Below are positions 1 through 6,130 of a stretch of DNA of 10,512 nt, one piece after another. Source of the stretch: Deltaproteobacteria bacterium (GTDB taxonomy: Bacteria > Bdellovibrionota_C > UBA2361 > SZUA-149 > JADYYL01). Position numbers and translations under genes: made by a program. Numbering within the stretch: position 1 is the first letter of the stretch; the number at the start of each line of letters is the position of its first letter. The notes beneath the pieces were generated by a model. That model ran no database searches and was not told where the DNA came from. It saw only the letters and a program-made list of their open reading frames with translations. The DNA lies in contig JADYYL010000401.1 of the NCBI GenBank assembly GCA_020853655.1, positions 1 through 10,512 of the forward strand, given 5' to 3'.

Positions 1-1584
1 CAATGCAATACCCTCGTTGGAGAGAGGATGAACATTGATCGGGTCGCGAGTGAGGAGCATAGCGACGCGAGCGTAATGGCCCACGTCGAGCGCATCACGC
101 AGAATTCGGACACCCGTGGGAGACATCATCGCTTTGCAGTGCAGAACACGCTGCTGAAGCACTCCCGCCAGGAGCCGAATTCGATCGATGGACTTCGCCA
201 CTTCAGTGGCGTCCGCCAGCGACTGCTGTTCGAAGCGCAGTTCGGTGTCCGCCCGAGTCGCGCCGAGGAACCGCGCGCGCGACTCTTCGAGTGCGATCGT
301 TCCGAGCACCTTCGCGGTCATCGCGGATTCGAGCTTTTCGAGCTCGCGTACCGCGATCGCACGGGCTGCGTTCCTCCGTCGTCGATAGAGAAGGAGCACC
401 CCGGCAATGCCGAACACGAGCAACGCCGTGACAGCGTACCCGACGACTCGCTTCGCCGTCGCCGTGTCGACGGCGGACTGCAGCGATTCACGAACTGACG
501 CTACGTCGCTCTCCAGTGCTGCGATGGCCTCGCCCGAAGCGGTATCTCCGCGTTCCCACGATGCCCGTGTCCGCTCCCATCTAGAGCGAAGTGCGTTGAT
601 CCGCGCAGTTTCGGTTCCGGAATAGGGCATGGCGGGGAACGATTCGATGGAAGACTGAATCTCCGTGAGCCGCCGACGGCCTTCCGGATACTTCGAGAGT
701 CCTTGACGAAGCGATTCTGCGGCGGCATCAACCGTCGCTGCACGCTGAGTCGCGGCGAAGAAGTCCCCTGCGATCAGAGCAGACGTCGCCACAGCGATTC
801 CACCGTGGAGCCCGCTCACATCCGGGTGGGCAAGGTCCCCAGTGGCCTGCGGCCACTGTTGGCGGAACTGGGTGAGGAGTGACGTGAGCGCGCCAACACT
901 AGCGCGCGCGCTCTCCACGGCACTCTCTGCCCGAATCCGCTGTTCGACTCGAGCCTGCTCGTTTGCGGCAATGTTCGCCGCAAGCTTCGCTTCGAAGGCC
1001 CGAACCGGAGAGAGGACGACTTCATCGATCCGCGATGTCGCCACCGCGGTCTTGAGCAATCCGACGAACTCGTTCTGCACGTCCTTATGATGCAGTCCCA
1101 AGCTCTGCTGCAGCGCGGACGAAAAGAACATCCCGTTCCGCCGGTTGGGGGAGACGAGAAGCAGAATCGCCGCGCGGGACTTCAGGCCAGTCTTCGGATC
1201 GCGAAGCGCCCCGAATGTGGTGTTGGCGAAGAGCCCGTTTCCCACCGCGAACTGCGCCCCTTCGAGGCCGGTGTAGGTCCGTCCATCGGAAGCAGTGAAC
1301 TGCTCGCGATCGACGTTGTCCGTGAGGACGATCGTCCACGTGGGCGTCTTCTTGAGCTCCCCCGCGATCACCGCGAGATCGCTGTCCGAGAGGCGATTGC
1401 TGCCGAGGCGAATCGTACCACGGACATAAAGCTGAACGGTCGGATCATAGACCGACGAGATGTCGGAGACCCGATCGATGCTTTTGACCGCGGCGGACGA
1501 GCGCTCGACCTGCGCCTCAGCGATGAGTGTCTGGCCAAGGCACAAGAGAACGATTCCGACCCAGTGGCGGAACTTCGAATGCAT
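1..1584 (-). CDS. Secreted membrane protein with divergent TPM-like N-terminal region (C-terminus cut by window edge)
   Basis: Translating the minus strand from the ATG at 1584 gives 528 uninterrupted codons to position 1, so the protein is at least 528 aa and its end is missing. Residues 1-24 form a signal peptide: basic MHSKFRHW, hydrophobic VGIVLLCLGQTLIA, likely cut after AEA. Residues about 49-165 look like a diverged TPM domain, with SDLAVIAGELKKTPTWTIVL followed later by AAILLLVSPNRR, the pattern of TPM_phosphatase/YgcG-type proteins. An Ala/Arg/Glu-rich helical periplasmic stretch follows. A transmembrane helix spans 380-400 (VVGYAVTALLVFGIAGVLLLY) with RRRR at 401-404, which puts the rest in the cytoplasm. 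Residues 405-470 are predicted coiled coil. A moderate ribosome site (AGGCAGGT) precedes the ATG. The upstream neighbour on the same strand is the PspA-like gene, 359 bp away. The open frame, signal peptide and membrane helix are seen directly. The TPM assignment is by eye and uncertain. Confidence 0.85.
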   Translation of the reverse strand, partial: MHSKFRHWVGIVLLCLGQTLIAEAQVERSSAAVKSIDRVSDISSVYDPTVQLYVRGTIRLGSNRLSDSDLAVIAGELKKTPTWTIVLTDNVDREQFTASDGRTYTGLEGAQFAVGNGLFANTTFGALRDPKTGLKSRAAILLLVSPNRRNGMFFSSALQQSLGLHHKDVQNEFVGLLKTAVATSRIDEVVLSPVRAFEAKLAANIAANEQARVEQRIRAESAVESARASVGALTSLLTQFRQQWPQATGDLAHPDVSGLHGGIAVATSALIAGDFFAATQRAATVDAAAESLRQGLSKYPEGRRRLTEIQSSIESFPAMPYSGTETARINALRSRWERTRASWERGDTASGEAIAALESDVASVRESLQSAVDTATAKRVVGYAVTALLVFGIAGVLLLYRRRRNAARAIAVRELEKLESAMTAKVLGTIALEESRARFLGATRADTELRFEQQSLADATEVAKSIDRIRLLAGVLQQRVLHCKAMMSPTGVRILRDALDVGHYARVAMLLTRDPINVHPLSNEGIAL

Positions 1585-1607
1585 TTGCTGACCTGCCTTT
1601 CCGAAAT

Positions 1608-1626
1608 GCCGGTTGAGTAGACCGGC
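1608..1626. other. Small hairpin in the leader of the TPM-like gene
   Basis: GCCGGT and ACCGGC are perfect 6-bp arms around a 7-nt loop (TGAGTAG). The hairpin lies 24 nt before the ATG of the TPM-like gene, just upstream of its ribosome site, so it would form in the 5' untranslated mRNA. It could affect translation or mRNA stability. It could also be chance in GC-rich DNA. Confidence 0.4.
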
Positions 1627-1652
1627 GCTGCTCTAGAGTGGCGAAGAATGGA

Positions 1653-1676
1653 CTCCCGGTGTGGAAAGTCCGGGGG
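1653..1676. other. GC-rich hairpin in the leader of the TPM-like gene
   Basis: CTCCCGG (1653-1659) can pair with CCGGGGG (1670-1676) through seven positions, one of them a T-G wobble, around a 10-nt loop. There is no T run on either side, so it is not a classic terminator. It is the second of several stem-loops in the 359-bp gap between the PspA-like and TPM-like genes. Confidence 0.3.
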
Positions 1677-1716
1677 CAAGAGAGTGAGTGTGATTAAGAA
1701 TTGAAAAATGACATGT

Positions 1717-1739
1717 GCGTGAGAACGTTGTTCTCACGC
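1717..1739. promoter_or_regulatory. Perfect 10-bp inverted repeat upstream of the TPM-like gene (operator candidate)
   Basis: GCGTGAGAAC at 1717-1726 and GTTCTCACGC at 1730-1739 are exact reverse complements around a 3-nt spacer. The near-symmetric, short-spaced dyad is typical of a dimeric repressor site. The core GAAC-N3-GTTC resembles a Gram-positive LexA/DinR box (GAAC-N4-GTTC) but the spacing is one short. It lies 133 bp before the TPM-like ATG. On the minus strand it is followed by an AT-rich stretch (CATTTTTCAATTCTTAATC) that could hold a promoter, although no clear -35/-10 pair is visible. An alternative role is a terminator for the PspA-like gene, but no uninterrupted T run follows the stem. 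Confidence 0.5.
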
Positions 1740-1885
1740 GGTCACAAACGGCCGACGCAAGGCTCAGAAGAGCGTCGCATCGACCGCTGGTAACGTGGTG
1801 ATCTACCGAACCTCAAATCAAAAAGATCAAGAGAGTGATGAGGGAGAGTCGCGCGTGAGTGGTGAACCTATGTGCGCAGGCGGTG

Positions 1886-1915
1886 ACCGGGCTCGGAATG
1901 TCTCCGAGGCCCGGT
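1886..1915 (-). terminator. Strong 12-bp hairpin just after the PspA-like gene (terminator or mRNA-end structure)
   Basis: Read on the minus strand, ACCGGGCCTCGGA and TCCGAGCCCGGT form a 12-bp stem with a single bulged C and a 5-nt loop (GACAT). It starts 29 nt past the stop codon of the PspA-like gene. Position and stability fit an end-of-gene structure. No U tract follows, so intrinsic termination is doubtful; a 3'-end protecting hairpin, a Rho-assisted end or an intercistronic processing element are equally possible. Confidence 0.5.
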
Positions 1916-1943
1916 TAGTCCGCGCTGCCGTTGCGAGGTGGTG

Positions 1944-2720
1944 CTAGGACGCTGAGGTCGTCGGCGCGTCGCTGGGAGTCGCCGCCGCCTTCGTACGCTC
2001 CGCGTGGAGAATCGCCTTTGCACGATCGGAGACCTGCCCCCTTCGATACTCGGCGAGCTGACCTTCCGGGCTAAGCCCGCGCACATCGCGACGAGCGCGA
2101 TCGCGGCCGGAGAGAGTGGCGACATCCTTCTCACGCTGACGAAGCGCTTCGTCCGTTCGGCTGCCGCCGTGGACGATGGCCTCCGTGACTTCGCGGGTCT
2201 GGAAGACGGTCTCACGCGCATCGAGCTGGTCGGCTCGGCGCTCATGACCCCGAATCCGCGCCTCCGCCTCTGCCACGGCCTCCACGCCTTCCGTGTAGCT
2301 CGCTTCGATCGCGGCGATGTCCGCCTCGACCTCTGCGACTTCACCCTCCAGCGAGGCAATGGACTCGGCCGTCTGAAGTGCGAGGGCCTCACGTCCGTCC
2401 TTGACCTGCTGGGCGAGGAGACCTCGCAGATCCCGCAGATCGATCTGCTTGGATTCGAGCTCCCTTCGGAACCGTTCGGCCGCCGCGGCGACGTCACCCG
2501 CGCTGATCGTGGATTGAACGACGGCGCTGCGGTCCTCCCGAATCGCGTCGCGCAGGACGCCACCACGGGTGGAACTCAGCGCGGTATCCGCGGCGTCGTG
2601 ACTCACGATCCGCAGATAACGAGCGACCTTGCCGAGCAGTGATCCGGGATCGCGCCCGAAAACGCGAAGCGCGATGCCGACTACGCCGAGAGCGACGAGA
2701 GTACTCAGGAGTGTTTCCAT
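1944..2720 (-). CDS. Membrane-anchored PspA/IM30-like coiled-coil protein
   Basis: This is a 258-residue protein. The ATG at 2720 was chosen over one 84 bp further up because GGAGGTGAC sits directly before it and the first residues then form a hydrophobic helix, ETLLSTLVALGVVGIALRV (2-20). Residues about 75-205 are a long charged coiled coil. The part KDGREALALQTAESIASLEGEVAEVEADI (107-135) has the PspA pattern, in which a basic-Gly-Arg-Glu-Asp/Ala-Leu-Ala block is followed by a Leu/Glu heptad region. PspA/IM30/Vipp1 proteins bind and remodel the inner membrane under envelope stress. Canonical members have an amphipathic N-terminal helix; here it is replaced by an apparent transmembrane segment, and the tail (245-258) is Ala/Thr/Ser-rich. 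The TPM-like gene follows on the same strand. Family assignment is by pattern and could be wrong; another coiled-coil membrane protein is the alternative. Confidence 0.8.
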   Translation of the reverse strand: METLLSTLVALGVVGIALRVFGRDPGSLLGKVARYLRIVSHDAADTALSSTRGGVLRDAIREDRSAVVQSTISAGDVAAAAERFRRELESKQIDLRDLRGLLAQQVKDGREALALQTAESIASLEGEVAEVEADIAAIEASYTEGVEAVAEAEARIRGHERRADQLDARETVFQTREVTEAIVHGGSRTDEALRQREKDVATLSGRDRARRDVRGLSPEGQLAEYRRGQVSDRAKAILHAERTKAAATPSDAPTTSAS

Positions 2721-2745
2721 GTCACCTCCGGAGACGAAAGCTGAG

Positions 2746-2755
2746 GGGGATCCCC
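2746..2755. other. GGGGATCCCC palindrome in the PspA-like leader
   Basis: This is a perfect 10-bp palindrome with GCTG upstream and AGC downstream that extend the symmetry if two bases are skipped. It lies 26 bp before the PspA-like ATG, between the larger inverted repeat and the ribosome site. A hairpin here would be within the 5' leader. Its role is unknown. Confidence 0.3.
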
Positions 2756-2767
2756 AGCGAAAACTGC

Positions 2768-2807
2768 GAGTTGTCTCCATGCAGCGCGCGCTCCACGGAG
2801 ACAACTC
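2768..2807. promoter_or_regulatory. Perfect 11-bp inverted repeat in the PspA-like leader (operator or RNA-structure candidate)
   Basis: GAGTTGTCTCC (2768-2778) and GGAGACAACTC (2797-2807) are exact reverse complements separated by 18 bp. The centre of the spacer, AGCGCGCGCT (2783-2792), is itself a palindrome. The element lies 48-87 bp before the PspA-like start codon. As DNA it could bind a dimeric regulator; as RNA it would form an 11-bp stem with a 4x4 internal loop and a small GC cap. An ACTCAAG half-site of the HspR/HAIR type ends at 2810, but its partner is absent, so that identification is not supported. Confidence 0.5.
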
Positions 2808-2810
2808 AAG

Positions 2811-3128
2811 AACCTGATTTCACGCGCAACTCCCGCTCTCCTCTGCGCCTGACGAGAAGGGAGTGAGAGGTTGCTGCATCATGTTGAGAATTCAATTTGG
2901 GAAGAGAGCGGCGCGACCCACAGCGGTGAGAAGCGTCCGAAATACTAGCATAAGCGAGGGCTCCGAGTCGCGCACCGGAATCGCCGTCGACCCGTTGCCT
3001 CTCAGATCGAAAAGCGGAATGGGAAGATTGTGAGATATCGGGGGACTAAGCCGCCTGAGCACGCTGACACGTTGCCGCGACAGGACGCCCTGCCACAGCC
3101 CATCAGATATACGTAAGAGCCAAGCTGC
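2811..3128. other. Intergenic stretch without a supported gene
   Basis: The minus-strand reading frame that crosses it (85 codons from 3149) has no ribosome site, no recognisable motif and an atypical composition, so it is not called. Only a short CAGG-ACGC-CCTG hairpin was noticed. The promoter of the PspA-like gene should lie towards the left side, but no convincing -35/-10 pair was found. Confidence 0.5.
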
Positions 3129-3160
3129 GGGCGGTTTGCCATTATTCACCGATACCGCCC
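3129..3160. other. Inverted repeat downstream of the lipoprotein gene
   Basis: GGGCGGT (3129-3135) and ACCGCCC (3154-3160) form a perfect 7-bp stem around an 18-nt loop. Transcripts of the lipoprotein gene would meet it 17 nt after the stop codon. No T run follows on the minus strand, so it is a weak terminator candidate. Its right arm runs into the poly-C tract. Confidence 0.35.
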
Positions 3161-3169
3161 CCCCCCCCC
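3158..3169. repeat. Homopolymer tract of 12 cytosines
   Basis: Twelve consecutive C (poly-G on the coding strand of the lipoprotein) begin 7 nt after that gene's stop codon at 3177-3179. Tracts of this length slip readily in replication and also in sequencing, so the exact count may be wrong. It lies outside any reading frame that is supported here, so an on/off phase-variation effect on protein is not apparent. Confidence 0.9.
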
Positions 3170-3176
3170 GACGCGA

Positions 3177-3569
3177 CTAGTTGGCGTAGCTCGCCCGAAC
3201 CATATTGGGACGACAGCCGACCTGATCCTCCGCCACAACTTCGCCGCGCACATTCTCGAGCTTGACGCAGTTCGGGCTGCCCGGTCGACCAACAAGATAG
3301 TACAGCGCACCCGCCGTTCCAAAGAACGTCAGCTTCGACACTTTCTTCGACTGCAGCGGAGTTGCGACGGTCGCTTCGATAGTGTTCGTGCCGGGCATCA
3401 CTTCAATGACGCGTGAGTCGTTCTCCACTCTTTTCCCGTTCACTGCTTCAAGGTCCGCACCCCGTGTCTCCACTCGGACGATCTCCGCATCGGGAAGCGC
3501 ATTCCCATCGTAGAAACGCTGGACACAACCGGTCGAGAGAAGGAGCAGGAGAGCGAGGGTGCGAGTCAT
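3177..3569 (-). CDS. Small predicted lipoprotein of unknown function
   Basis: This is a 130-residue protein. The ATG at 3569 was chosen because GGAGG lies 5 nt before it and it gives a textbook lipoprotein signal: MTRT, a run of six hydrophobic residues, then LSTGC with the lipidated Cys at 15. An upstream in-frame ATG at 3617 would bury this signal. The mature part has the pattern Cys, short spacer, Tyr-Asp-Gly, LPDAEIVRV, VNGKRV, then SRVIEVMPGTNTIEATV. That order (a dG-K core, then a PG-x-N/H-x-I turn) is shared by a widespread group of uncharacterised proteobacterial-type lipoproteins. Two Cys in the C-terminal half (PNCVKL and QVGCRP) might form a disulfide. It probably sits on the inner leaflet of the outer membrane or in the inner membrane. 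It stands alone, with gaps of nearly 300 bp or more on both sides. Function cannot be stated. Confidence 0.85.
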   Translation of the reverse strand: MTRTLALLLLLSTGCVQRFYDGNALPDAEIVRVETRGADLEAVNGKRVENDSRVIEVMPGTNTIEATVATPLQSKKVSKLTFFGTAGALYYLVGRPGSPNCVKLENVRGEVVAEDQVGCRPNMVRASYAN

Positions 3570-3862
3570 AGAGCCTCCGTAGTGGCGAAGTGTAGGAAAG
3601 GAGAAGCCGATCGACATTATGAGAGTTGTTTCGCCGGGTGTTAACGCTGCGGCTCAAAGGGTAAGGCACCGTAAAGGCGGAGCATTCGAACGAACATCGA
3701 AAGAGGCGTTGTCGAGCGCCCTTTGAAAAGCTGCTCGGGTTGCCATTCAGGCCGCACTGTAACTTGCGTCAGAGCGATACCCGAGCGCACTTTGGGAGAG
3801 CGATGACGACCACCTTCGATGGCGCGCCGATTCTTGCCTGGCATCGTGCCGCGAGCGATGGG
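3570..3862. other. Intergenic region with two long-looped inverted repeats
   Basis: This is the 293-bp gap between the acetyltransferase and lipoprotein genes. TCAAAGGG (3654-3661) is mirrored by CCCTTTGA (3719-3726), and just beyond it GCTCGGGT (3733-3740) is mirrored by ACCCGAGC (3779-3786). No integron attC core sites (RYYYAAC/GTTRRRY) could be matched to them. A 67-codon minus-strand frame covers part of the region but has no support as a gene. Confidence 0.4.
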
Positions 3863-4318
3863 TCAGCAATCCTCATGTGCATCGAGCGAGTACCACCGAG
3901 CTCCCGAGATCTCTTTTGCTCCCAGTCCTTCATAGAACCGAAAAGCCGATTCATTTGTCGCGTTCGCACCCCACACGACGCGCGCAAGATTGCGGGCCCG
4001 AGCGACCTGTTGGCAGTGTCGAATAAGTGACCGGCCGATACCTTGACCGCGGTACTCCTCTTTGACGAAAAGCTTCGTCAGGTAGAGCGAAGCCCGTCCG
4101 TCGCTTGCAAATAGGATCGGAGAAACGATCGCGACGCCTGCCGGCTCCGCGTCGGCCGCAACCCACGCTTCACCAACCGGGCGCTCGGAAAAAAGTAGCT
4201 CCGCTAACGAACTTTCGTCGACGTGAAAAACTTTCTCTTGCCCATCGAGGACATCAAGCTGCCACAGGAAGTCGAGGATGGCGGGAATATCGGAGTGTTG
4301 TGCGCCGCGGATGTTCAT
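3863..4318 (-). CDS. GNAT-family N-acetyltransferase
   Basis: This 151-residue protein is the usual length for a single-domain GNAT enzyme, which transfers acetyl from acetyl-CoA to an amine. Motif A is clear: LTKLFVKEEYRGQGIGRSLI (80-99), with the pyrophosphate-binding R90-G-Q-G-I-G95. Motif B is seen as NESAFRFYEGLGA (122-134), where the conserved Tyr129 usually acts as general acid. The combination of an LFV strand, RGQGIG and N-x-x-A-x-x-FYExLGA is like the spermidine/spermine and thialysine acetyltransferase branch, but the substrate cannot be deduced and protein or drug targets are possible. The ATG at 4318 has no good ribosome site but is the only start that keeps the N-terminal MNIRGAQHSDIPAILDF strand-helix typical of the fold. 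It is transcribed away from the efflux operon. Confidence 0.93.
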   Translation of the reverse strand: MNIRGAQHSDIPAILDFLWQLDVLDGQEKVFHVDESSLAELLFSERPVGEAWVAADAEPAGVAIVSPILFASDGRASLYLTKLFVKEEYRGQGIGRSLIRHCQQVARARNLARVVWGANATNESAFRFYEGLGAKEISGARWYSLDAHEDC

Positions 4319-4893
4319 ACTCTAGAGTTCGCTTTGTGGAGATTCGAACGGCAGCACTCTTCCACGAGTTCTGCCACCCACCGTTTCTTATGCCCGCAAT
4401 TTCCCGAAGCCCGAGTCTTCCGCGAGAGTGAGATCGTGAGAACTTTGCATGCGGGCCCAGAGGTCGACGTCGGGATGGCACGGTCCGTCAACATGTCTTG
4501 GGGAAAATAGTCGGGATGAACCGAGCCGGGAAGCATAAGACGTACGATTCAATGAGAGTCCGTAATCTCGACTTTGAACGAGCCCCTCCGTCAGACCGGA
4601 GACAGAATCGGGAATGTTCGGTGATCCGGATGTTTTGCGAACGGCTACGCTTCCGTAAAAGCTTCTCCAATCTCGGGTTCGGCGTATACCGCATGATGCT
4701 ATGGCGCAATACCCCGCGGGGAGTTGTCGTACATATTCCCAGATGACCGAGCATGTGTGCCCGATCGACCGAACTTCCGCCTCCGTCGTGCCTCGCCCTC
4801 TCTCGCAGACTGATCTCAATCGATGATGAGCGAGGTTAGGTGAGTTTCTATGCGCGATACCGTAAGCTCCTTCGAAGAAGAGAACGTCAGCGA
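4319..4893. other. Divergent intergenic region without a supported gene
   Basis: No reading frame on either strand gives a recognisable protein. A minus-strand frame of 499 codons (5887-4388) crosses it but lies antisense to the adaptor gene over most of its length and is rich in Arg, Cys and Ser, as shadow frames are. The region should contain the promoters of both the acetyltransferase and the efflux operon. No DNA-binding regulator gene is present, which is unusual for an efflux operon with such a long upstream region. Confidence 0.5.
4350..4375. other. Hairpin upstream of the acetyltransferase
   Basis: GGCAG (4350-4354) pairs with CTGCC (4371-4375), and after one mismatch ACTC (4356-4359) pairs with GAGT (4366-4369), around a 6-nt loop. 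It lies 32 bp before the start codon and could be in the 5' leader. Next to it is TTCGAAT on the minus strand, which resembles a tRNA T-loop, but the flanking stem does not pair. Confidence 0.3.
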
Positions 4894-4921
4894 TTGACGC
4901 AGCGCGCGGCGGATGAATAAT
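4894..4921 (+). promoter_or_regulatory. Sigma70-like promoter for the efflux operon
   Basis: TTGACG (4894-4899) and AATAAT (4916-4921) each match the -35/-10 consensus at five of six positions, with a 16-bp spacer. Transcription would start near 4928, giving a leader of about 39 nt before the adaptor start codon at 4967. Strand and position fit this operon exactly. No clear operator palindrome overlaps it. Confidence 0.6.
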
Positions 4922-4966
4922 CAGCGGCAGTAACCAAACCCCGAGTAGCATTCCTGCCAGAGTACG

Positions 4967-6130
4967 ATGATAGAATACATATCCCGCTTGATTGTTCCGG
5001 CATTCCTCTCTCTCGCAATCACCGGGTGCAGCTCCGACAGATCCGGCGGCGGAACAGGCAACAAGCCGCTCGTGCCCGTCGTCGTCGCCGAAGTCGGCCG
5101 TAAAGACATGCCGGAGTTCGTGCACGCCATCGGTCGTGTCACCAGCCCAAGGACGGTCACCGTCAAGCCACAAGTCACCGGAACGATCCTTGAGGTCTCT
5201 TTCACAGATGGGCAAGCCGTGATGAAGGGCGACCCGCTGTTCATAATCGATAAGCGACCTTTTGAAGTTGCGCTCGAGCAGGCAAGAGCCACATACAATG
5301 ACTCGAAGACCAAAGCAGATTATGCACGCGAGCAAGCGACGCGGTATGCCGCGCTCGGGAAAACCGGCGCGGTATCGAAGACCGAAGCTTCCGATTTTGA
5401 CATCGCAGCGAAGGCGGCCGCGTCGGCTGTCGAGGTTGCCGCTGCCGATGTGAAGTCCGCAGAGCTCAAGCTTGAGTATTGCCTCATCCGTGCACCGATC
5501 GGTGGACGGGTGGGGAAAGCCCTCATTACCGAAGGCAATGTTGTGACTTCGGATACGTCCGAACTCGTCGTCCTCAATCAGCTCGCTCCAGTTGAGGTGA
5601 CCTTTGCCATTGCTGAGCAGAAGCTCGACGCGGTGCAGCGCGCAATGGCTGACGGAAAGCCGATTGTCACAGCGCGCGTACCGGGCAATGCGGATCAGAC
5701 GGCGACCGGCGAACTTGTCTTCGTTGACAATGCGGTGAAGCCTGCGACCGGTACTATAGAACTCAAGGCGGCCTTCCAAAATGAACCTCAACTGCTCTGG
5801 CCTGGGCAGTTCGTTCGCATTCTCCTTGAAGTCGGAATCGATCGTGGAGCCGTGGTCGTGCCAGCCGCTGCGGTTCAGGATGGTCAAGACAGCAAGTTTG
5901 TCTTCGTCATCAAGCCTGACAACACTGCCGAGCTTCGCAAAGTCAACGTTGCGCGAACTCAGAACGACGAGGCGATCGTCATCGACGGCCTAGCAGGCGG
6001 CGAGAACGTCGTCATTGACGGTCAAAGCCGCCTCACCATCGGGAGCACCGTCGACATCGTGCCTCATGCATCCGCCCCGCTTCCACCGACGCCAGTGTCA
6101 TCCACACCTGCACCGACAGGGCAGCCATGA
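4967..6130 (+). CDS. RND efflux periplasmic adaptor (membrane-fusion lipoprotein, MdtA/AcrA family)
   Basis: This 387-residue protein is of normal length for the family. It links the inner-membrane pump to an outer-membrane channel. The signal MIEYISRLIVPAFLSLAITGC ends in a lipobox (ITG-C21), so the mature protein is anchored to the inner membrane by lipid. The first lipoyl half is seen at 67-95 (VKPQVTGTILEV, DGQAVMKGDPLFIID), the alpha-hairpin at about 97-170, and the second lipoyl half at 173-193 (LIRAPIGGRVGKALITEGNVV). The beta-barrel at about 205-290 includes VFVDNAVKPATGTIELKA and WPGQFVRI, and the membrane-proximal domain runs to about 365 (VVVPAAAVQDG). The last 17 residues are a Pro/Thr/Ser-rich tail. 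The ribosome site before the ATG is weak, but the lipoprotein signal fixes the start. Its stop overlaps the start of the pump gene (ATGA), which indicates translational coupling. It is closest in pattern to MdtA; orthology is not claimed. Confidence 0.96.
   Translation: MIEYISRLIVPAFLSLAITGCSSDRSGGGTGNKPLVPVVVAEVGRKDMPEFVHAIGRVTSPRTVTVKPQVTGTILEVSFTDGQAVMKGDPLFIIDKRPFEVALEQARATYNDSKTKADYAREQATRYAALGKTGAVSKTEASDFDIAAKAAASAVEVAAADVKSAELKLEYCLIRAPIGGRVGKALITEGNVVTSDTSELVVLNQLAPVEVTFAIAEQKLDAVQRAMADGKPIVTARVPGNADQTATGELVFVDNAVKPATGTIELKAAFQNEPQLLWPGQFVRILLEVGIDRGAVVVPAAAVQDGQDSKFVFVIKPDNTAELRKVNVARTQNDEAIVIDGLAGGENVVIDGQSRLTIGSTVDIVPHASAPLPPTPVSSTPAPTGQP

Noticed and set aside
28..498. Plus-strand open frame of 156 codons
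   Set aside because: It is antisense to the continuous 528-codon minus-strand gene, has Arg/His-rich shadow composition and no ribosome site.
1868..2566. Minus-strand open frame of 232 codons in another frame
   Set aside because: It overlaps the PspA-like gene in a different frame and is an Arg/Ser/Pro-rich translation typical of shadow frames in GC-rich DNA.
2004..2642. Plus-strand open frame of 212 codons
   Set aside because: It is the antisense shadow of the PspA-like gene, which has an excellent ribosome site, a membrane helix and a coherent coiled coil.
2797..2810. HspR/HAIR operator (ACTCAAG) upstream of the PspA-like gene
   Set aside because: Only one half-site is present; the CTTGAGT partner seven bases away is missing.
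2892..3149. Minus-strand open frame of 85 codons between the lipoprotein and PspA-like genes
   Set aside because: No ribosome site, no signal or motif, and random-looking composition.
3618..3862. Integron attC site between the lipoprotein and acetyltransferase genes
   Set aside because: The inverted repeats lack RYYYAAC and GTTRRRY core sites at the expected positions, and no integrase is in the window.
4319..4385. tRNA-like TTCGAAT sequence on the minus strand before the acetyltransferase
   Set aside because: The five bases on either side do not form a T-stem, and no acceptor, D or anticodon arms were found.
4388..5887. Minus-strand open frame of 499 codons
   Set aside because: It runs antisense to most of the adaptor gene, is rich in Cys and Arg and shows no domain; the adaptor on the other strand is certain.
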